Assembly (NCBI GenBank): GCA_016214895.1
Contig: JACRMR010000017.1
Coordinates: 124,001-188,000, forward strand
Length of the DNA: 64,000 nucleotides
Direction: 5' to 3'
From: a candidate division KSB1 bacterium
GTDB taxonomy: Bacteria > Electryoneota > RPQS01
Shown: in pieces, positions 9,763 to 18,759 of the stretch
Layout of the letters: each line of letters starts with the position of its first letter
Position numbering within the stretch: position 1 is the first letter of the stretch
Notes under the pieces: model-generated
Told to the model about the DNA's origin: nothing
The model's database searches: none
Seen by the model: only the letters and a program-made list of their open reading frames with translations
Program-made: the position numbers and the translations under genes

Positions 9763-10143
9763 ATGACAATCCTTTCCGTCGATGACTCGGCGACCATCCG
9801 CCGAATCGTCAAAAAAACCGTCGTCGAATTGGGCTTTGATTCCCTCGAAGCCGCGGACGGGCCATCCGCCCTCAAAGTCCTGGATGAAAACGCCCATCTC
9901 ATCAATGTTGTGATCCTCGACTGGAACATGCCCGGGATGACCGGGCTGGAGGTGCTCAAACAAATCAAGAGCAATCCCAAACTCTCCGGCGTCGTCGTCA
10001 TGATGCTGACTTCGGAAGCGGATCAAAGCTTCGTGCTCGATGCGCTGCGCAACGGCGCGCAAAACTATCTCACCAAGCCGTTTGATTCCAAGCTGCTGCA
10101 ACTCAAGATTCAGGAAAGCCTGAATCTCGCCAGCAAAGCCTGA
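9763..10143 (+). CDS. cheY: CheY-type single-domain response regulator
   Basis: This stand-alone receiver domain has 126 residues. The phosphorylation apparatus is complete: acidic pair D7/D8, acceptor D53 in VVILDWNMPG, T83 in MLTSEAD and K105 in YLTKPFD. The ATG at 9763 has GAGGAG upstream, whereas the longer frame starting at 9583 has no support. It is the first gene of the che cluster and is followed 21 bp later by a CheX-domain protein, the family that removes phosphate from CheY. It would be phosphorylated by the CheA downstream and carry the signal to a motor or other effector, which is not encoded here. Confidence 0.93.
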   Translation: MTILSVDDSATIRRIVKKTVVELGFDSLEAADGPSALKVLDENAHLINVVILDWNMPGMTGLEVLKQIKSNPKLSGVVVMMLTSEADQSFVLDALRNGAQNYLTKPFDSKLLQLKIQESLNLASKA

Positions 10144-10164
10144 ACGACCACCGGAGCCTATCTC

Positions 10165-11028
10165 GTGAATCCTAAGATCGCCCTGATTGATTTTCCCCGG
10201 CTGCAAGAACAGATCGCTGCGCGTATTCTCAACGAACAGGATATCGATACGGCCAGCGCGACGTCCAACGATCTGCAACAAGCCATCGACAAGTGCCAAC
10301 TCGCGCTCTTCTTCTGGACCGCCAATCGACCCGATGTCAAAGCGCGTTACGACCTCGTCGCCAGCGCCCGCGCCGCCCTGGAACTGCCCCTGCTGCTCGT
10401 GACCACCGAATCCGGAATCAAGAGCGCCGAAACCGTCCTGATCGGCCAGCCCACCCCCGAATTCCTCGTCACCCCGCTGCAACCGCAGCTCATGAACGCC
10501 AAGATCAAGTCGATCCTCGGCCTGCCCGAAACCGCGGCCGATGACGACATGCGTGAGTTCCAGTATGTCAAACCCTTCGTCACCGCCACCGTCCAAACCC
10601 TGAAACAAATGGCTGGACTGGATTGCGCGAAAACGAAAGTGGAATTGCGCGCCGATGCGCGCTCCCAGGGTGATGCCTCCGCCATCATGGCCCTCGCCGG
10701 CAAAGTCGAAGGCTTTCTCGCCGTCTCCTGCTCCCAACAGCTCGCGAAAGCCATCGCCCGCAACATGCTCGAACTGCAGGAAGGCCAGGAAACGGAAGAA
10801 GACATCATCGACAGCCTGGGCGAGATCATCAACATTATCGCCGGTTCGGCCAAACCCGACCTGATGAATACCGAACACGCGTTTCAGCTCAACATTCCCA
10901 ACGTCGTCATCGGCGGTCCGCACCGACTCGGTCAGCCGCGTAGCGGCGTCCCGATCGTTGTTCTGGCCTTCATGGTCGGCGGCATGCCGTTCGAAGTCGT
11001 CGTCTGCATCCGACCCAACCGCAACTGA
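10165..11028 (+). CDS. Pseudo-receiver fused to CheX-type CheY-P phosphatase domain
   Basis: This protein has 287 residues and a GTG start at 10165. Residues 1-120 have the size and strand pattern of a receiver domain. At the expected phospho-acceptor strand the sequence is QLALFFWTANRPD, without the Asp, so it looks unable to be phosphorylated. Residues 130-287 are a CheX/CheC-like domain: FVTATVQTLKQMAG opens it and DSLGEIINIIAGSAK carries the E220-x-x-N223 phosphatase signature. CheX hydrolyses CheY-P, resetting the chemotaxis signal. The pseudo-receiver may bind CheY or CheA as a docking module (inference). It follows cheY closely, and a second, unfused CheX-like gene lies at 19139. Confidence 0.82.
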   Translation: MNPKIALIDFPRLQEQIAARILNEQDIDTASATSNDLQQAIDKCQLALFFWTANRPDVKARYDLVASARAALELPLLLVTTESGIKSAETVLIGQPTPEFLVTPLQPQLMNAKIKSILGLPETAADDDMREFQYVKPFVTATVQTLKQMAGLDCAKTKVELRADARSQGDASAIMALAGKVEGFLAVSCSQQLAKAIARNMLELQEGQETEEDIIDSLGEIINIIAGSAKPDLMNTEHAFQLNIPNVVIGGPHRLGQPRSGVPIVVLAFMVGGMPFEVVVCIRPNRN

Positions 11029-11185
11029 ACGCGACGCCGCCGAGCGGGGATTCCGGACCCCCTCCGCCGAGCGGGGTGCCCTCCCCCCGCCGGAATCTCG
11101 CTCAACCGAGTTCCCGCCGCGGCGAGGTCTTCAGACACCGCCGGAAGCGGACGCTTGCATTCCAACCTGAATCGAAACGGTACTT
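11029..11185. repeat. Two to three intergenic palindromes between cheX and cheA
   Basis: The sequence holds CCGCCGAGCGGGGATTCCGG, then CCGCCGAGCGGGGTGCC..CCCCGCCGGAATC, then a third degenerate unit (CCGCCGCGGCGAGG..CCGGAAGC). All belong to the CCGCCGAG...CCGGAATC hairpin family described at 16102-16420. No gene or promoter is apparent. Confidence 0.75.
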
Positions 11186-13762
11186 GTGCTCGGTCACGAA
11201 ACTTACCGTCGCATGAAACAGAAAGCTAATTCTTCGACGATTGCCCCCGACCGCCCCTCCATCGATCAAATCGCGATGGAGTCGATCAACCTCAGTAGCG
11301 GCTGTGTGGAAGGCTGTCAACAGGTGCGGGCGATGATTGAACGGTACGCCGCCGCCGCGGACCAGCCCGCCGCCCTGCGCGAACTGGCCCAGCAGGCCGG
11401 AGCCCTGCTCGATGACAGCGCGTGGACCGCCGATCAAAGTGAAGCCTCCCTGAAAAAACTCGGCGACTTGCTCGATGCCATGCGCGCCGCCGAATCGAAT
11501 GCACCGCCGGCCGCGCAAGAGGTCGTCGATGACGCGCTGGTCATGGAATTCCTCAATGACCAGGACTCGGTGCTCCAGGACTTCGAAGAAAAATGCCTCG
11601 CCCTCGAAAACGGCGACCGCGACGTGCTGCCCGCCATCAAGCGGCAATTGCACACGTGGAAGGGCGATGCCGGTCTGCTCGGATTCATCGACCTCTCCCG
11701 GCTCATGCATCAGGTCGAAGACCTGATCCCCCAGACCCAGGGACTGCCCCCCAGCCTGATCGCCGACGCGCTGCTCAAAATCAAAGATCAACTCGCCGCT
11801 TACTTCACCGCCAAGAAATCCGGGCAGACCGCGACCTTGCAATGCGAGCTGCCGCTCGGTTTGTTGAGCCTGAACGCCACGCAACCCGAACAACCCCCGC
11901 TGCCGCCCCCGACCCCGGTGGTTGCGTCCGTGCCGACCCCACCGCCGGCAACGGCCAGCGTCGCCCCACCCGACTCCTATGCCCTGCCCGCCGAAATCGA
12001 CATGGACGTCTTCCACGACTTCCTCGCCGAGTCCGTCGAGCATTTCCAAAATGCCGAAGTTGCCCTGATGAGCCTCGAAGGCGCCCCCGATAACCTCGAA
12101 GCCGTCAACACCGTCTTCCGCGCCTTTCATACCATTAAAGGCGTGTCGAGCTTCATCGGCATCTCCGTCGTCACCGAACTCGCGCACAAAGCGGAAACCT
12201 ATCTCGACCGCGTCCGCAAGGGCCAACTCGTGCTCGAAGGCGGCTTGATCGATCTCGCCTTCGAAGCCTGCGATACCCTTAAGGCGCTGGTCAATCAGCT
12301 CCATGAAGCCCTCGCCAACGGCGCGATTACCGTCCCCCCGAACTACCACGAACTGCTGCGCAAACTCGAAAACCCCGAGCGTGTCGCCGCGACCGCGCGA
12401 ACCGAACCGCGACTCGGAGAGATCATGATGGCGCAAGGTGCTGTCGCACCCGAAGCCGTCGCTGACGCCCTCAAACAACAGGACTCCGGCGACCACCGCC
12501 CGTTGGGCGAAATCCTCGTCGATCAGCAGGCCGCCAAACCCGCCGATGTCAATATCGCCCTCCGAACGCAAGCCGCCGCTCCCGCCAAGAGCGCCGAGAC
12601 CGACGGCAGCGTCAAAGTCAATACCTCGCGCCTCGACAATCTCATCAATATGGTCGGCGAACTCGTGATTGCCCAGGCCATGGTCAATCAGGATGTCTTC
12701 GCCCAGAACGCCGCCGATCAACGACTCGTGCGTAATGTCTCCCAGCTCGGAAAGATCACCCGCAGCTTGCAGGAACTCGCCCTCACCATGCGCATGGTCT
12801 CGGTCAAACCGCTGTTTCAGAAAATGGCCCGGCTTGTCCGCGATGTCTCCCGAAAAGCCAACAAGGAAGTCGCGTTCGAGACCTTCGGCGATGAAACCGA
12901 ACTGGACCGAAATGTCGTCGAAGCCATCGCCGATCCGCTCGTCCACATGGTTCGCAACGCCGTCGATCACGGCATCGAAAAACCCGACGACCGACCCGCG
13001 CTCGGCAAAACCCGCGCCGGTCGGGTCACTCTGAGCGCCGCCCACGAAGGCGGCAGCGTCGTGATTACCCTCACCGATGACGGCCGCGGCCTCAATGCCG
13101 AGAAAATTCTCAAAAAGGCCGTCGATCTCGGCCTCGTCGAACCCGGCGCGCAGCTCAGCCAGGCCGAGATGCTTAAGCTGATCTTCATGCCCGGCTTCTC
13201 CACCGCCGAAAAGGTCTCCGATGTCTCCGGGCGCGGCGTCGGCATGGATGTCGTCCGCACCAACATCGAAGCCCTCCGCGGCAGCGTGGAACTCGCCTCC
13301 ACCCCCGGACAGGGCTGCCGCTTCCGCATCCGACTACCGCTCACCCTGGCCATCATCGATGGCATGGTCGTCCGAGCCGGCAGTGAGCGCTTCATTATCC
13401 CGACCGTCGGCATTACGGAGTCCCTGCGCCCCCAGCCCAAAGATATCAGCACCGTCCAAGGGCGCGCCGAACTCATCAACCTGCGCGGCGACCTGCTGCC
13501 CGTCTGCCGCTTGCACCGCCTGTTCAACATTCCTGACGCCATCCAGGATCTCCGCGAGGGGATTCTGGTCGTCATTGAAAGCAAAAGCAAGCGTTGCGCC
13601 CTGCTGGTCGATGAACTCGTCGATCAGCAACAGGTCGTCGTCAAAGGCCTCGGCAACCTGTTCGCGGACGTCCGCTGTATCAGCGGCGGAGCCATCCTCG
13701 GCGATGGCCGCATCAGTCTGATCGTCGATGTGGACGGACTAATCCACGCCTTCGCGGACTGA
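11186..13762 (+). CDS. cheA: Chemotaxis histidine kinase CheA with two Hpt domains
   Basis: This protein has 858 residues. The GTG at 11186 is taken; ATG codons at 11213 and 11276 are alternatives, none with a strong Shine-Dalgarno sequence. Hpt domain 1 has QLHTWKGDAG (H156) and Hpt domain 2 has RAFHTIKGVSSFIG (H315). Between residues 408 and 462 two short repeats (LGEIMMAQGAV..., LGEILVDQQAA...) resemble the GspE/MshE N-terminal motif found in some CheA linkers. A dimerisation helix pair follows (SRLDNLINMVGELVIAQ). The ATPase domain has HMVRNAVDHGIE, DDGRGL and GRGVGMDVV. The C-terminal CheW-like regulatory domain starts at LAIIDGMVVRAGSERFIIP. It autophosphorylates and passes phosphate to the CheY proteins and CheB. 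The proline-rich linker near residues 235-265 separates the Hpt domains. Confidence 0.95.
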   Translation: MLGHETYRRMKQKANSSTIAPDRPSIDQIAMESINLSSGCVEGCQQVRAMIERYAAAADQPAALRELAQQAGALLDDSAWTADQSEASLKKLGDLLDAMRAAESNAPPAAQEVVDDALVMEFLNDQDSVLQDFEEKCLALENGDRDVLPAIKRQLHTWKGDAGLLGFIDLSRLMHQVEDLIPQTQGLPPSLIADALLKIKDQLAAYFTAKKSGQTATLQCELPLGLLSLNATQPEQPPLPPPTPVVASVPTPPPATASVAPPDSYALPAEIDMDVFHDFLAESVEHFQNAEVALMSLEGAPDNLEAVNTVFRAFHTIKGVSSFIGISVVTELAHKAETYLDRVRKGQLVLEGGLIDLAFEACDTLKALVNQLHEALANGAITVPPNYHELLRKLENPERVAATARTEPRLGEIMMAQGAVAPEAVADALKQQDSGDHRPLGEILVDQQAAKPADVNIALRTQAAAPAKSAETDGSVKVNTSRLDNLINMVGELVIAQAMVNQDVFAQNAADQRLVRNVSQLGKITRSLQELALTMRMVSVKPLFQKMARLVRDVSRKANKEVAFETFGDETELDRNVVEAIADPLVHMVRNAVDHGIEKPDDRPALGKTRAGRVTLSAAHEGGSVVITLTDDGRGLNAEKILKKAVDLGLVEPGAQLSQAEMLKLIFMPGFSTAEKVSDVSGRGVGMDVVRTNIEALRGSVELASTPGQGCRFRIRLPLTLAIIDGMVVRAGSERFIIPTVGITESLRPQPKDISTVQGRAELINLRGDLLPVCRLHRLFNIPDAIQDLREGILVVIESKSKRCALLVDELVDQQQVVVKGLGNLFADVRCISGGAILGDGRISLIVDVDGLIHAFAD

Positions 13763-13880
13763 CCCCGAATCCGCCTCCGCCGCGCGCGGTGACCCCGCCC
13801 CGGCCGAACCGGATTCCGCACGTGAATTCAATCGTTTAACCGCCCTGCCCCGCCGGGCGGAAACCTGAGGCAAATGCCCT

Positions 13881-14378
13881 ATGAGCAACGATCGGAACAA
13901 CCCCTCCGCCGCCCCCGATGCCCGCGGCGGAAAATACCTGACCTTCGTACTCGCGACCGAAGAGTACGGGTTCGAGATCCTGAAAGTCCGCGAGATCATC
14001 GGCCTGATGGATATTACCCGCGTCCCCAGCATGCCCGCCTATGTCGTCGGCGTCATCAACCTGCGCGGGAAAGTGATCCCCGTCGTCGATCTGCGCCTGA
14101 AGTTCGGCATGGATTCCACCGACCATACCCCCGAGACCTGCATCATCGTCGTCGCCGTGCAGGGACAACTGATGGGAGTGGTCGTGGACAAAGTCTCCGA
14201 AGTCCTCGATATCCGAGCCGCCGACATCGAGGATGCGCCCGGCGTCGGAGCCGCCGTCGAGATCCGCTTCATTCTCGGCATGGCGAAGGCCAAAGGCAGC
14301 GTCAAAATCCTGCTCGACGTCGATCGCGTGCTCTCCGAAACCGAGCAGGCCGAACTGCTTGCCGGAACGCTGGCCTGA
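13881..14378 (+). CDS. cheW: CheW coupling protein
   Basis: This single CheW/SH3-like domain has 165 residues. Typical features are KYLTFVLATEEYGFEILKVR, GVINLRGKVIPVVDLRLKFG and VVVDKVSEVLDI. It bridges the chemoreceptors to CheA. It lies 118 bp after cheA, across a palindrome relic (13775-13830), and 63 bp before a receptor gene, so the order cheA-cheW-mcp is consistent with one transcription unit. A short low-complexity N-terminus (NNPSAAPDARG) precedes the domain. Confidence 0.95.
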   Translation: MSNDRNNPSAAPDARGGKYLTFVLATEEYGFEILKVREIIGLMDITRVPSMPAYVVGVINLRGKVIPVVDLRLKFGMDSTDHTPETCIIVVAVQGQLMGVVVDKVSEVLDIRAADIEDAPGVGAAVEIRFILGMAKAKGSVKILLDVDRVLSETEQAELLAGTLA

Positions 14379-14441
14379 GGCAAACCACACCAATTCAATC
14401 GGACCAAGACCCGTACGCGGGATCTGTTCAGGAGCTATATT

Positions 14442-16091
14442 ATGTTCACGAATCTCTCGCTGAAAGCCAAGCTCACCGGCGCCTTCTGCATCGTCTCCAT
14501 CATCCTCTGCGCCATCGCGTTCATCGGCTACCGCGGACTGACCGCCTCCACGACGCAAATCGATGACGTCGCCAATGTGCGCGTCCCCAGCATCGACGGC
14601 CTCGCCGACATGGAAGCCGCCATGTACCGCATCCGCATGACCAACAACATGGTCGCCAACGCCTCCGTCCTCCCGGCCAAACGCCAGCAGTACCCCGCCC
14701 TGCTCAAAGAAGCCTGGACGCAGTACGACCAGGGTCGCCAGGAATACGAACCGCTGCCGCAGACTCCCGAGGAAGCCGTGATGTGGAAAGAATACGTCGT
14801 GCTCCACGAACAATGGAAGACGCTCGCCCAGGAGTTCGAACAACTGGCCCTGCAATCCCTCAAGAACGAAAACCAGAAGCAACTCGGTCAACGCTCCACC
14901 GCAATGGCCGAGCTGGTCACCGGCGAATTGGCGAGTAAGGCCGTCGAAACCTATCAACTGCTCCGCAAGATCCGCGATCTGAATCTGCAAGTTGCCCGGG
15001 AGAACACCTTGGAATTGGAGCACAATAACGCGCGCGCGCAGTTTCTGATGATTGCCTTCGGCATCGGCGGTGTGCTCGCCGCGCTCGCCTTCGGCTTGTT
15101 CCTCAGCATCAGCATCTCCCGCAGTCTGAACCGGCTCGCCGTCTCGGCCAAGGAAGGCGCTACGCAGATCTCCGTGGCCGCGCAACAGGTTGCTTCCTCC
15201 GCCCAAAGCGTGGCCCAGGGGTCGCAGGAACAGGCTGCCGCGATCGAGGAGACAAGTTCCAGTCTCGAAGAGATGGCCGCCATGACCCAGCAGAACACCG
15301 ACAACGCCAAACAGGCGTCGGCGCTCGCCTCTGAAACCAAAAGCTTGATGAGCCGCTCGGCCAACGAAGCCAGTTCGATGGACCAGGCGATGCGCGAAAT
15401 CAAGACCGCATCCGATCAGACGTCCAAGATCGTCAAAACCATCGACGAAATCGCCTTCCAAACCAACCTGCTCGCCTTGAATGCCGCCGTCGAGGCCGCC
15501 CGCGCCGGCGAGGCCGGCAAAGGCTTTGCCGTCGTCGCCGAGGAAGTGCGAAATCTCGCGATGCGGGCCGCCGAAGCCGCCAAGAATACCGGCACGCTGA
15601 TCGAAGAAAACGTCGCCCGCGTCAATGGTGGCGTGCAAATCATTGAAAACCTCAAAACCACGCTGCATCAAACCGTCGCCGCCGCCGACAAGGTCACGAA
15701 TCTGACCAATGAGGTCGCATCCGCCTCCGAAGAACAGGCCCGCGGCGTCGAACAGATCAATCAGGCCGTCACCCAGATGAATACCGTGACGCAGAAGAAC
15801 GCCGCCGATGCCGAGGAATCGGCCTCCGCGTCCGAAGAATCGGCCGGCCAGGCCGAACAGCTGCGCTCGACCCTCGAAGAAATCGTGGTGGTGGTGAATG
15901 GGCAAAACGGCCACGACTCCGCCGAACCACTCCGCCGTCCTGTCCTGACGACTCGGACGACCATGCCAAGCTCCGCGATGCGACCCGCAAAACACACATA
16001 CCACAAGTCGGCCGCGGCCGCCACGTCCCTTGACAGCGCCGCGAATCCGGAGAGCGTCATCCCCCTCGATGACAGCATCGACGGCTTCTGA
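14442..16091 (+). CDS. Methyl-accepting chemotaxis protein with four-helix-bundle sensor
   Basis: This protein has 549 residues. CAGGAG lies upstream of the ATG. Membrane helix 1 is about residues 12-33 ([20 protein letters not shown]). A periplasmic helical section of about 165 residues has the 4HB_MCP pattern ([20 protein letters not shown]...). Membrane helix 2 is around residues 202-224. The cytoplasmic part runs straight into the methylation helices with little room for HAMP. The tip sequence [20 protein letters not shown] is nearly identical to that of the divergent receptor. The C-terminal tail is Ser/Thr/Arg-rich and lacks a CheR-binding pentapeptide. It lies within the che operon, so it is presumably dedicated to this CheA. 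Confidence 0.93.
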   Translation: MFTNLSLKAKLTGAFCIVSIILCAIAFIGYRGLTASTTQIDDVANVRVPSIDGLADMEAAMYRIRMTNNMVANASVLPAKRQQYPALLKEAWTQYDQGRQEYEPLPQTPEEAVMWKEYVVLHEQWKTLAQEFEQLALQSLKNENQKQLGQRSTAMAELVTGELASKAVETYQLLRKIRDLNLQVARENTLELEHNNARAQFLMIAFGIGGVLAALAFGLFLSISISRSLNRLAVSAKEGATQISVAAQQVASSAQSVAQGSQEQAAAIEETSSSLEEMAAMTQQNTDNAKQASALASETKSLMSRSANEASSMDQAMREIKTASDQTSKIVKTIDEIAFQTNLLALNAAVEAARAGEAGKGFAVVAEEVRNLAMRAAEAAKNTGTLIEENVARVNGGVQIIENLKTTLHQTVAAADKVTNLTNEVASASEEQARGVEQINQAVTQMNTVTQKNAADAEESASASEESAGQAEQLRSTLEEIVVVVNGQNGHDSAEPLRRPVLTTRTTMPSSAMRPAKHTYHKSAAAATSLDSAANPESVIPLDDSIDGF

Positions 16092-16101
16092 GTAACACGT
16101 T

Positions 16102-16420
16102 CCGCCGAGCGGGGTGCCCTCACCCCGCCGGAATCTTGCTGGCTCCGCCGAGGCATGTGTCTCCACATGCCCGGAATCGGAGAGTCACCGCCGAGCAGGG
16201 ATTCCTTCCCTGCCGGAATCTTGCTGGCTTCCGCCGCGCAGGGTGCTCTCACCCCGCCGGAATCTTGCTGGCTCCGCCGCGGCATGTGTCTCCACATGCC
16301 CGGAATCGGAGAGTCACCGCCGAGCAGGGATTCCTTCCCTGCCGGAATCTTGCTGGCTTTCGCCGAGCGGGGTGCCCTCACCCCGCCGGAATCTTACTCA
16401 ACCGAGTTCCGCCGAGCGGG
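16102..16420. repeat. Tandem 129-bp repeat made of stem-variable palindromes
   Basis: Three kinds of hairpin follow one another and the whole set is repeated with a period of 129 bp: GCGGGGTG-CCCT-CACCCCGC, GGCATGTG-TCTC-CACATGCC and GCAGGGA-TTCCT-TCCCTGC. Each is flanked on the left by CCGCCGAG or CCGCCGCG and on the right by CCGGAATC, usually followed by TTGCTGGCT. Two full periods and a partial third are visible. A further copy (GCAGGGTCT/AGACCCTGC) lies at about 16501-16527, just before cheR. The stretch 16092-16543 contains no credible gene. Confidence 0.9.
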
Positions 16421-16543
16421 TTAGCGCACCGCGAGTACAAACTCGTCGAAATCTGATAGGCGCGTAACCCGCCCGCAATCGGACAGCATTTTTCGTCACC
16501 CCGAGCAGGGTCTCCAGACCCTGCCGGAAGCAGCCTTCGATTT

Positions 16544-17413
16544 ATGCATCTCTTCGGTCGAACTTCCGGCGGCGACACCGCCGCCAACCTGCCGCTGCGC
16601 GACAGTGACTTCAAAGCCATCTGCCGCCTCGCCTACGACACCGCCGGCATCCACCTCACGGATGCCAAACGCGAACTCGTACAGGCGCGGCTGGGTAAAC
16701 GACTCCGCCAACTCGGTCTCGACAGTTTCGACCAGTACCTCCGCAGGCTCCGCGAGGACAAGACCTCCGCCGAGCTGATCTCCATGCTCGATGCGCTCTC
16801 CACCAACCTGACTTCCTTCTGGCGCGAGTCACAACACTTCGATTACCTGCGCGAACATGTCTTGCCCCCGGCCTTCGAGCGCATCAAGGCCGGCGCCGAT
16901 ATCCGACTCCGCGCCTGGAGCGCCGGCTGCTCCACCGGTGAAGAACCCTACGGCCTGACCATGGTCATCCTCGATGCGCTGCCGCCGAACCTGCGCGCCG
17001 ACATCGGGATTCTGGCCACGGACCTCTCCACGCGCGTCCTCGGCATCGCCAAACAGGGCGGCTATCCCGAAACCCGAGTCAAAGACGTGCCGTCGGCCAT
17101 GCGCAGCCGCTTCTTTCATCTGTCCCGCGATCGCCGCGACGTCATCTATCAGGTGACGGACGAAGTCCGCTCGCGGGTCAAGTTCGCCCGCCTGAACCTC
17201 ATGCAAAACTGGCCCATGCACGGACCGTTCGATGTGATCCTCTGCCGCAATGTCATGATCTACTTCGACAAGCCGACCCAGGCCAAACTCGTCGGCCGCT
17301 ACTTCGACCTGCTGCGGCCCGGCGGCTATCTGTTCATCGGACATTCCGAAAGCCTGACCGGCATCGACCACAAATACCGTTACGCCGAACCGACCATCTA
17401 CCAAAAACCGTGA
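16544..17413 (+). CDS. cheR: CheR chemoreceptor glutamate methyltransferase
   Basis: This protein has 289 residues, usual for the family. The N-terminal helical domain (LSDxDFKAICRLAYDTAGIH..., TKRELVQARLGKRLRQLG-like) precedes the SAM-binding fold. The SAM motif is RAWSAGCSTGEEPYGL, followed by ILATDLSTRVLGIAKQGGYP and FDVILCRNVMIYFDKPTQ. It transfers methyl groups from S-adenosylmethionine to receptor glutamates for adaptation, opposing CheB. It overlaps cheD by 4 bp (GTGA), showing translational coupling. Confidence 0.95.
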   Translation: MHLFGRTSGGDTAANLPLRDSDFKAICRLAYDTAGIHLTDAKRELVQARLGKRLRQLGLDSFDQYLRRLREDKTSAELISMLDALSTNLTSFWRESQHFDYLREHVLPPAFERIKAGADIRLRAWSAGCSTGEEPYGLTMVILDALPPNLRADIGILATDLSTRVLGIAKQGGYPETRVKDVPSAMRSRFFHLSRDRRDVIYQVTDEVRSRVKFARLNLMQNWPMHGPFDVILCRNVMIYFDKPTQAKLVGRYFDLLRPGGYLFIGHSESLTGIDHKYRYAEPTIYQKP

Positions 17414-17910
17414 GCCTCATAACTCCAGTCGCTCCCAAGCACATGGTCGGAGTCGGGGACATGAAACTGGCTCGCGTCCCCGGCGAAATCGTGGTCACGC
17501 ACGCGCTCGGCTCCTGCATCGGCATCGCTGCCCACGACCCCGTCGCCAAGGTCGGCGGCATGCTCCACTATATGCTGCCCGATGCCGCCGTCAGTCCGGA
17601 TAAGGCCACCAAAAACCCCTGGATGTTCGCGTCAACCGGAATTCCGCTCTTCTTCGAGAAACTCCTTCAAAGCGGCGCCAGCAAATCCCGCCTCATCGTC
17701 AAAGTCGCCGGCGGCTCCCAAATGCTCGATGCCAAGGGAATCTTCGCCATCGGCCAACGCAATCATACCGCCATGCGCAAACTGATGTGGCAACAGGGAA
17801 TCCTCGTCAAGTCCGAGCACGTCGGCGGGACCATCTCGCGCACGCTCTACCTCGAAATCGGCAATGGCCGCATCTGGCTCACCTCCAGCGGCAAAGAGGT
17901 CGAACTATGA
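17410..17910 (+). CDS. cheD: CheD chemoreceptor glutamine deamidase
   Basis: This protein has 166 residues and a GTG start overlapping the cheR stop. The catalytic set fits the CheD family exactly in spacing: T30 and C36 in VVTHALGSCIGIAAHD and H53 in GGMLHYMLPD. It converts receptor glutamines to glutamates and, in some bacteria, forms a complex with CheC/CheX to raise phosphatase activity. Two CheX-like proteins are encoded in the same cluster. The next gene overlaps it by ATGA. Confidence 0.95.
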   Translation: MSLITPVAPKHMVGVGDMKLARVPGEIVVTHALGSCIGIAAHDPVAKVGGMLHYMLPDAAVSPDKATKNPWMFASTGIPLFFEKLLQSGASKSRLIVKVAGGSQMLDAKGIFAIGQRNHTAMRKLMWQQGILVKSEHVGGTISRTLYLEIGNGRIWLTSSGKEVEL

Positions 17911-18758
17911 TCACTCTCGCCACCGTGGCCGCCGATCTGGATCAGCTTCAGCCGTTCCCCGCCGCCGGTCACAAACTCGTCCAAGCCGTCGTCAACCCGC
18001 GCAGCAGTCTCGACGAAATCGTGCGCGCCATCGAGTATGATCCCGTCCTGACCACCGCCGTGCTCAAACTGGCGAATTCCGCCTACTATGCGCCGCCGGC
18101 CCCCATCGAAACCGTGCAGGATGCCGTCATGCGGCTCGGCGGAGGACGAATCCTGCAATTCGTCGTCGGCCAGTTTACCCACGGCAGCCTCGACGTGCCC
18201 TGCGCCGGATATGATCTCGCCGAACACGAACTCTGGCGTCACTCCGTCGCCGCCGCCGCCGCCGTCGATTATCTGCCCCGGCTCACCACGATCCAGATTC
18301 CGCCCGCCAGCTTCACTGGTGCGCTGCTCCACGACATCGGCAAACTCGTGCTCTCCCGCTACCTCACCACCGAGATCAAAACGCAAATCCTCGATGTCGC
18401 CGACACCGAACAGCTCACCTACATCGAGGCCGAACGCAAAACCCTCGGCTTCGATCACGCGCAAATCGGCGGCGTGATGGCCAAACGCTGGGGCTTCCCC
18501 GACATCCTCGTCGAATGCATCCAGCGACATCATGACCCGCGCGCCGACCGCGAGCACAGCGTCGCCCTCGATGCCGTGCATATCGGAAACGCCGTCGCCA
18601 AAACCCTCGGCGTCGGCCTCGGCAGTGAAGGTCTCAATATGAAAGCCGTCGCGGCCTCCGCCGAAGCGCTCAAACTTACCCCCGTCAAGTTCGAAGCGCT
18701 CTGCGCCGCCGCCGCCGATCAGCTCGAATCGATTGTCTCGCTCTACGAGGAGGTCTGA
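17907..18758 (+). CDS. HDOD-domain signalling protein
   Basis: This protein has 283 residues. The ATG at 17907 overlaps the cheD stop, and the longer upstream frame is a shadow of cheD. The HDOD core is evident: LDEIVRAIEYDPVLTTAVLKLANSA-like helices, VQDAVMRLGGGRILQFVVG, and an HD-type site ALLHDIGKLVLSRY. HDOD proteins are regulatory output or scaffold modules often found beside chemotaxis and two-component genes; most lack proven hydrolase activity. It is followed one base after its stop by a CheY gene, with which it may work as a split 'CheY-HDOD' output unit (inference). Confidence 0.85.
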   Translation: MITLATVAADLDQLQPFPAAGHKLVQAVVNPRSSLDEIVRAIEYDPVLTTAVLKLANSAYYAPPAPIETVQDAVMRLGGGRILQFVVGQFTHGSLDVPCAGYDLAEHELWRHSVAAAAAVDYLPRLTTIQIPPASFTGALLHDIGKLVLSRYLTTEIKTQILDVADTEQLTYIEAERKTLGFDHAQIGGVMAKRWGFPDILVECIQRHHDPRADREHSVALDAVHIGNAVAKTLGVGLGSEGLNMKAVAASAEALKLTPVKFEALCAAAADQLESIVSLYEEV

Positions 18759-18759
18759 C

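Noticed and set aside
11102-16166. Long minus-strand frames opposite cheA, cheW and the receptor (647 and 776 codons)
   Set aside because: They are antisense shadows of high-GC genes with strong codon bias; the plus-strand proteins have full domain matches.
16114-16467. Overlapping frames in three phases across the 129-bp tandem repeat
   Set aside because: All three phases are open because the repeat length is a multiple of three; products are simple repeats.
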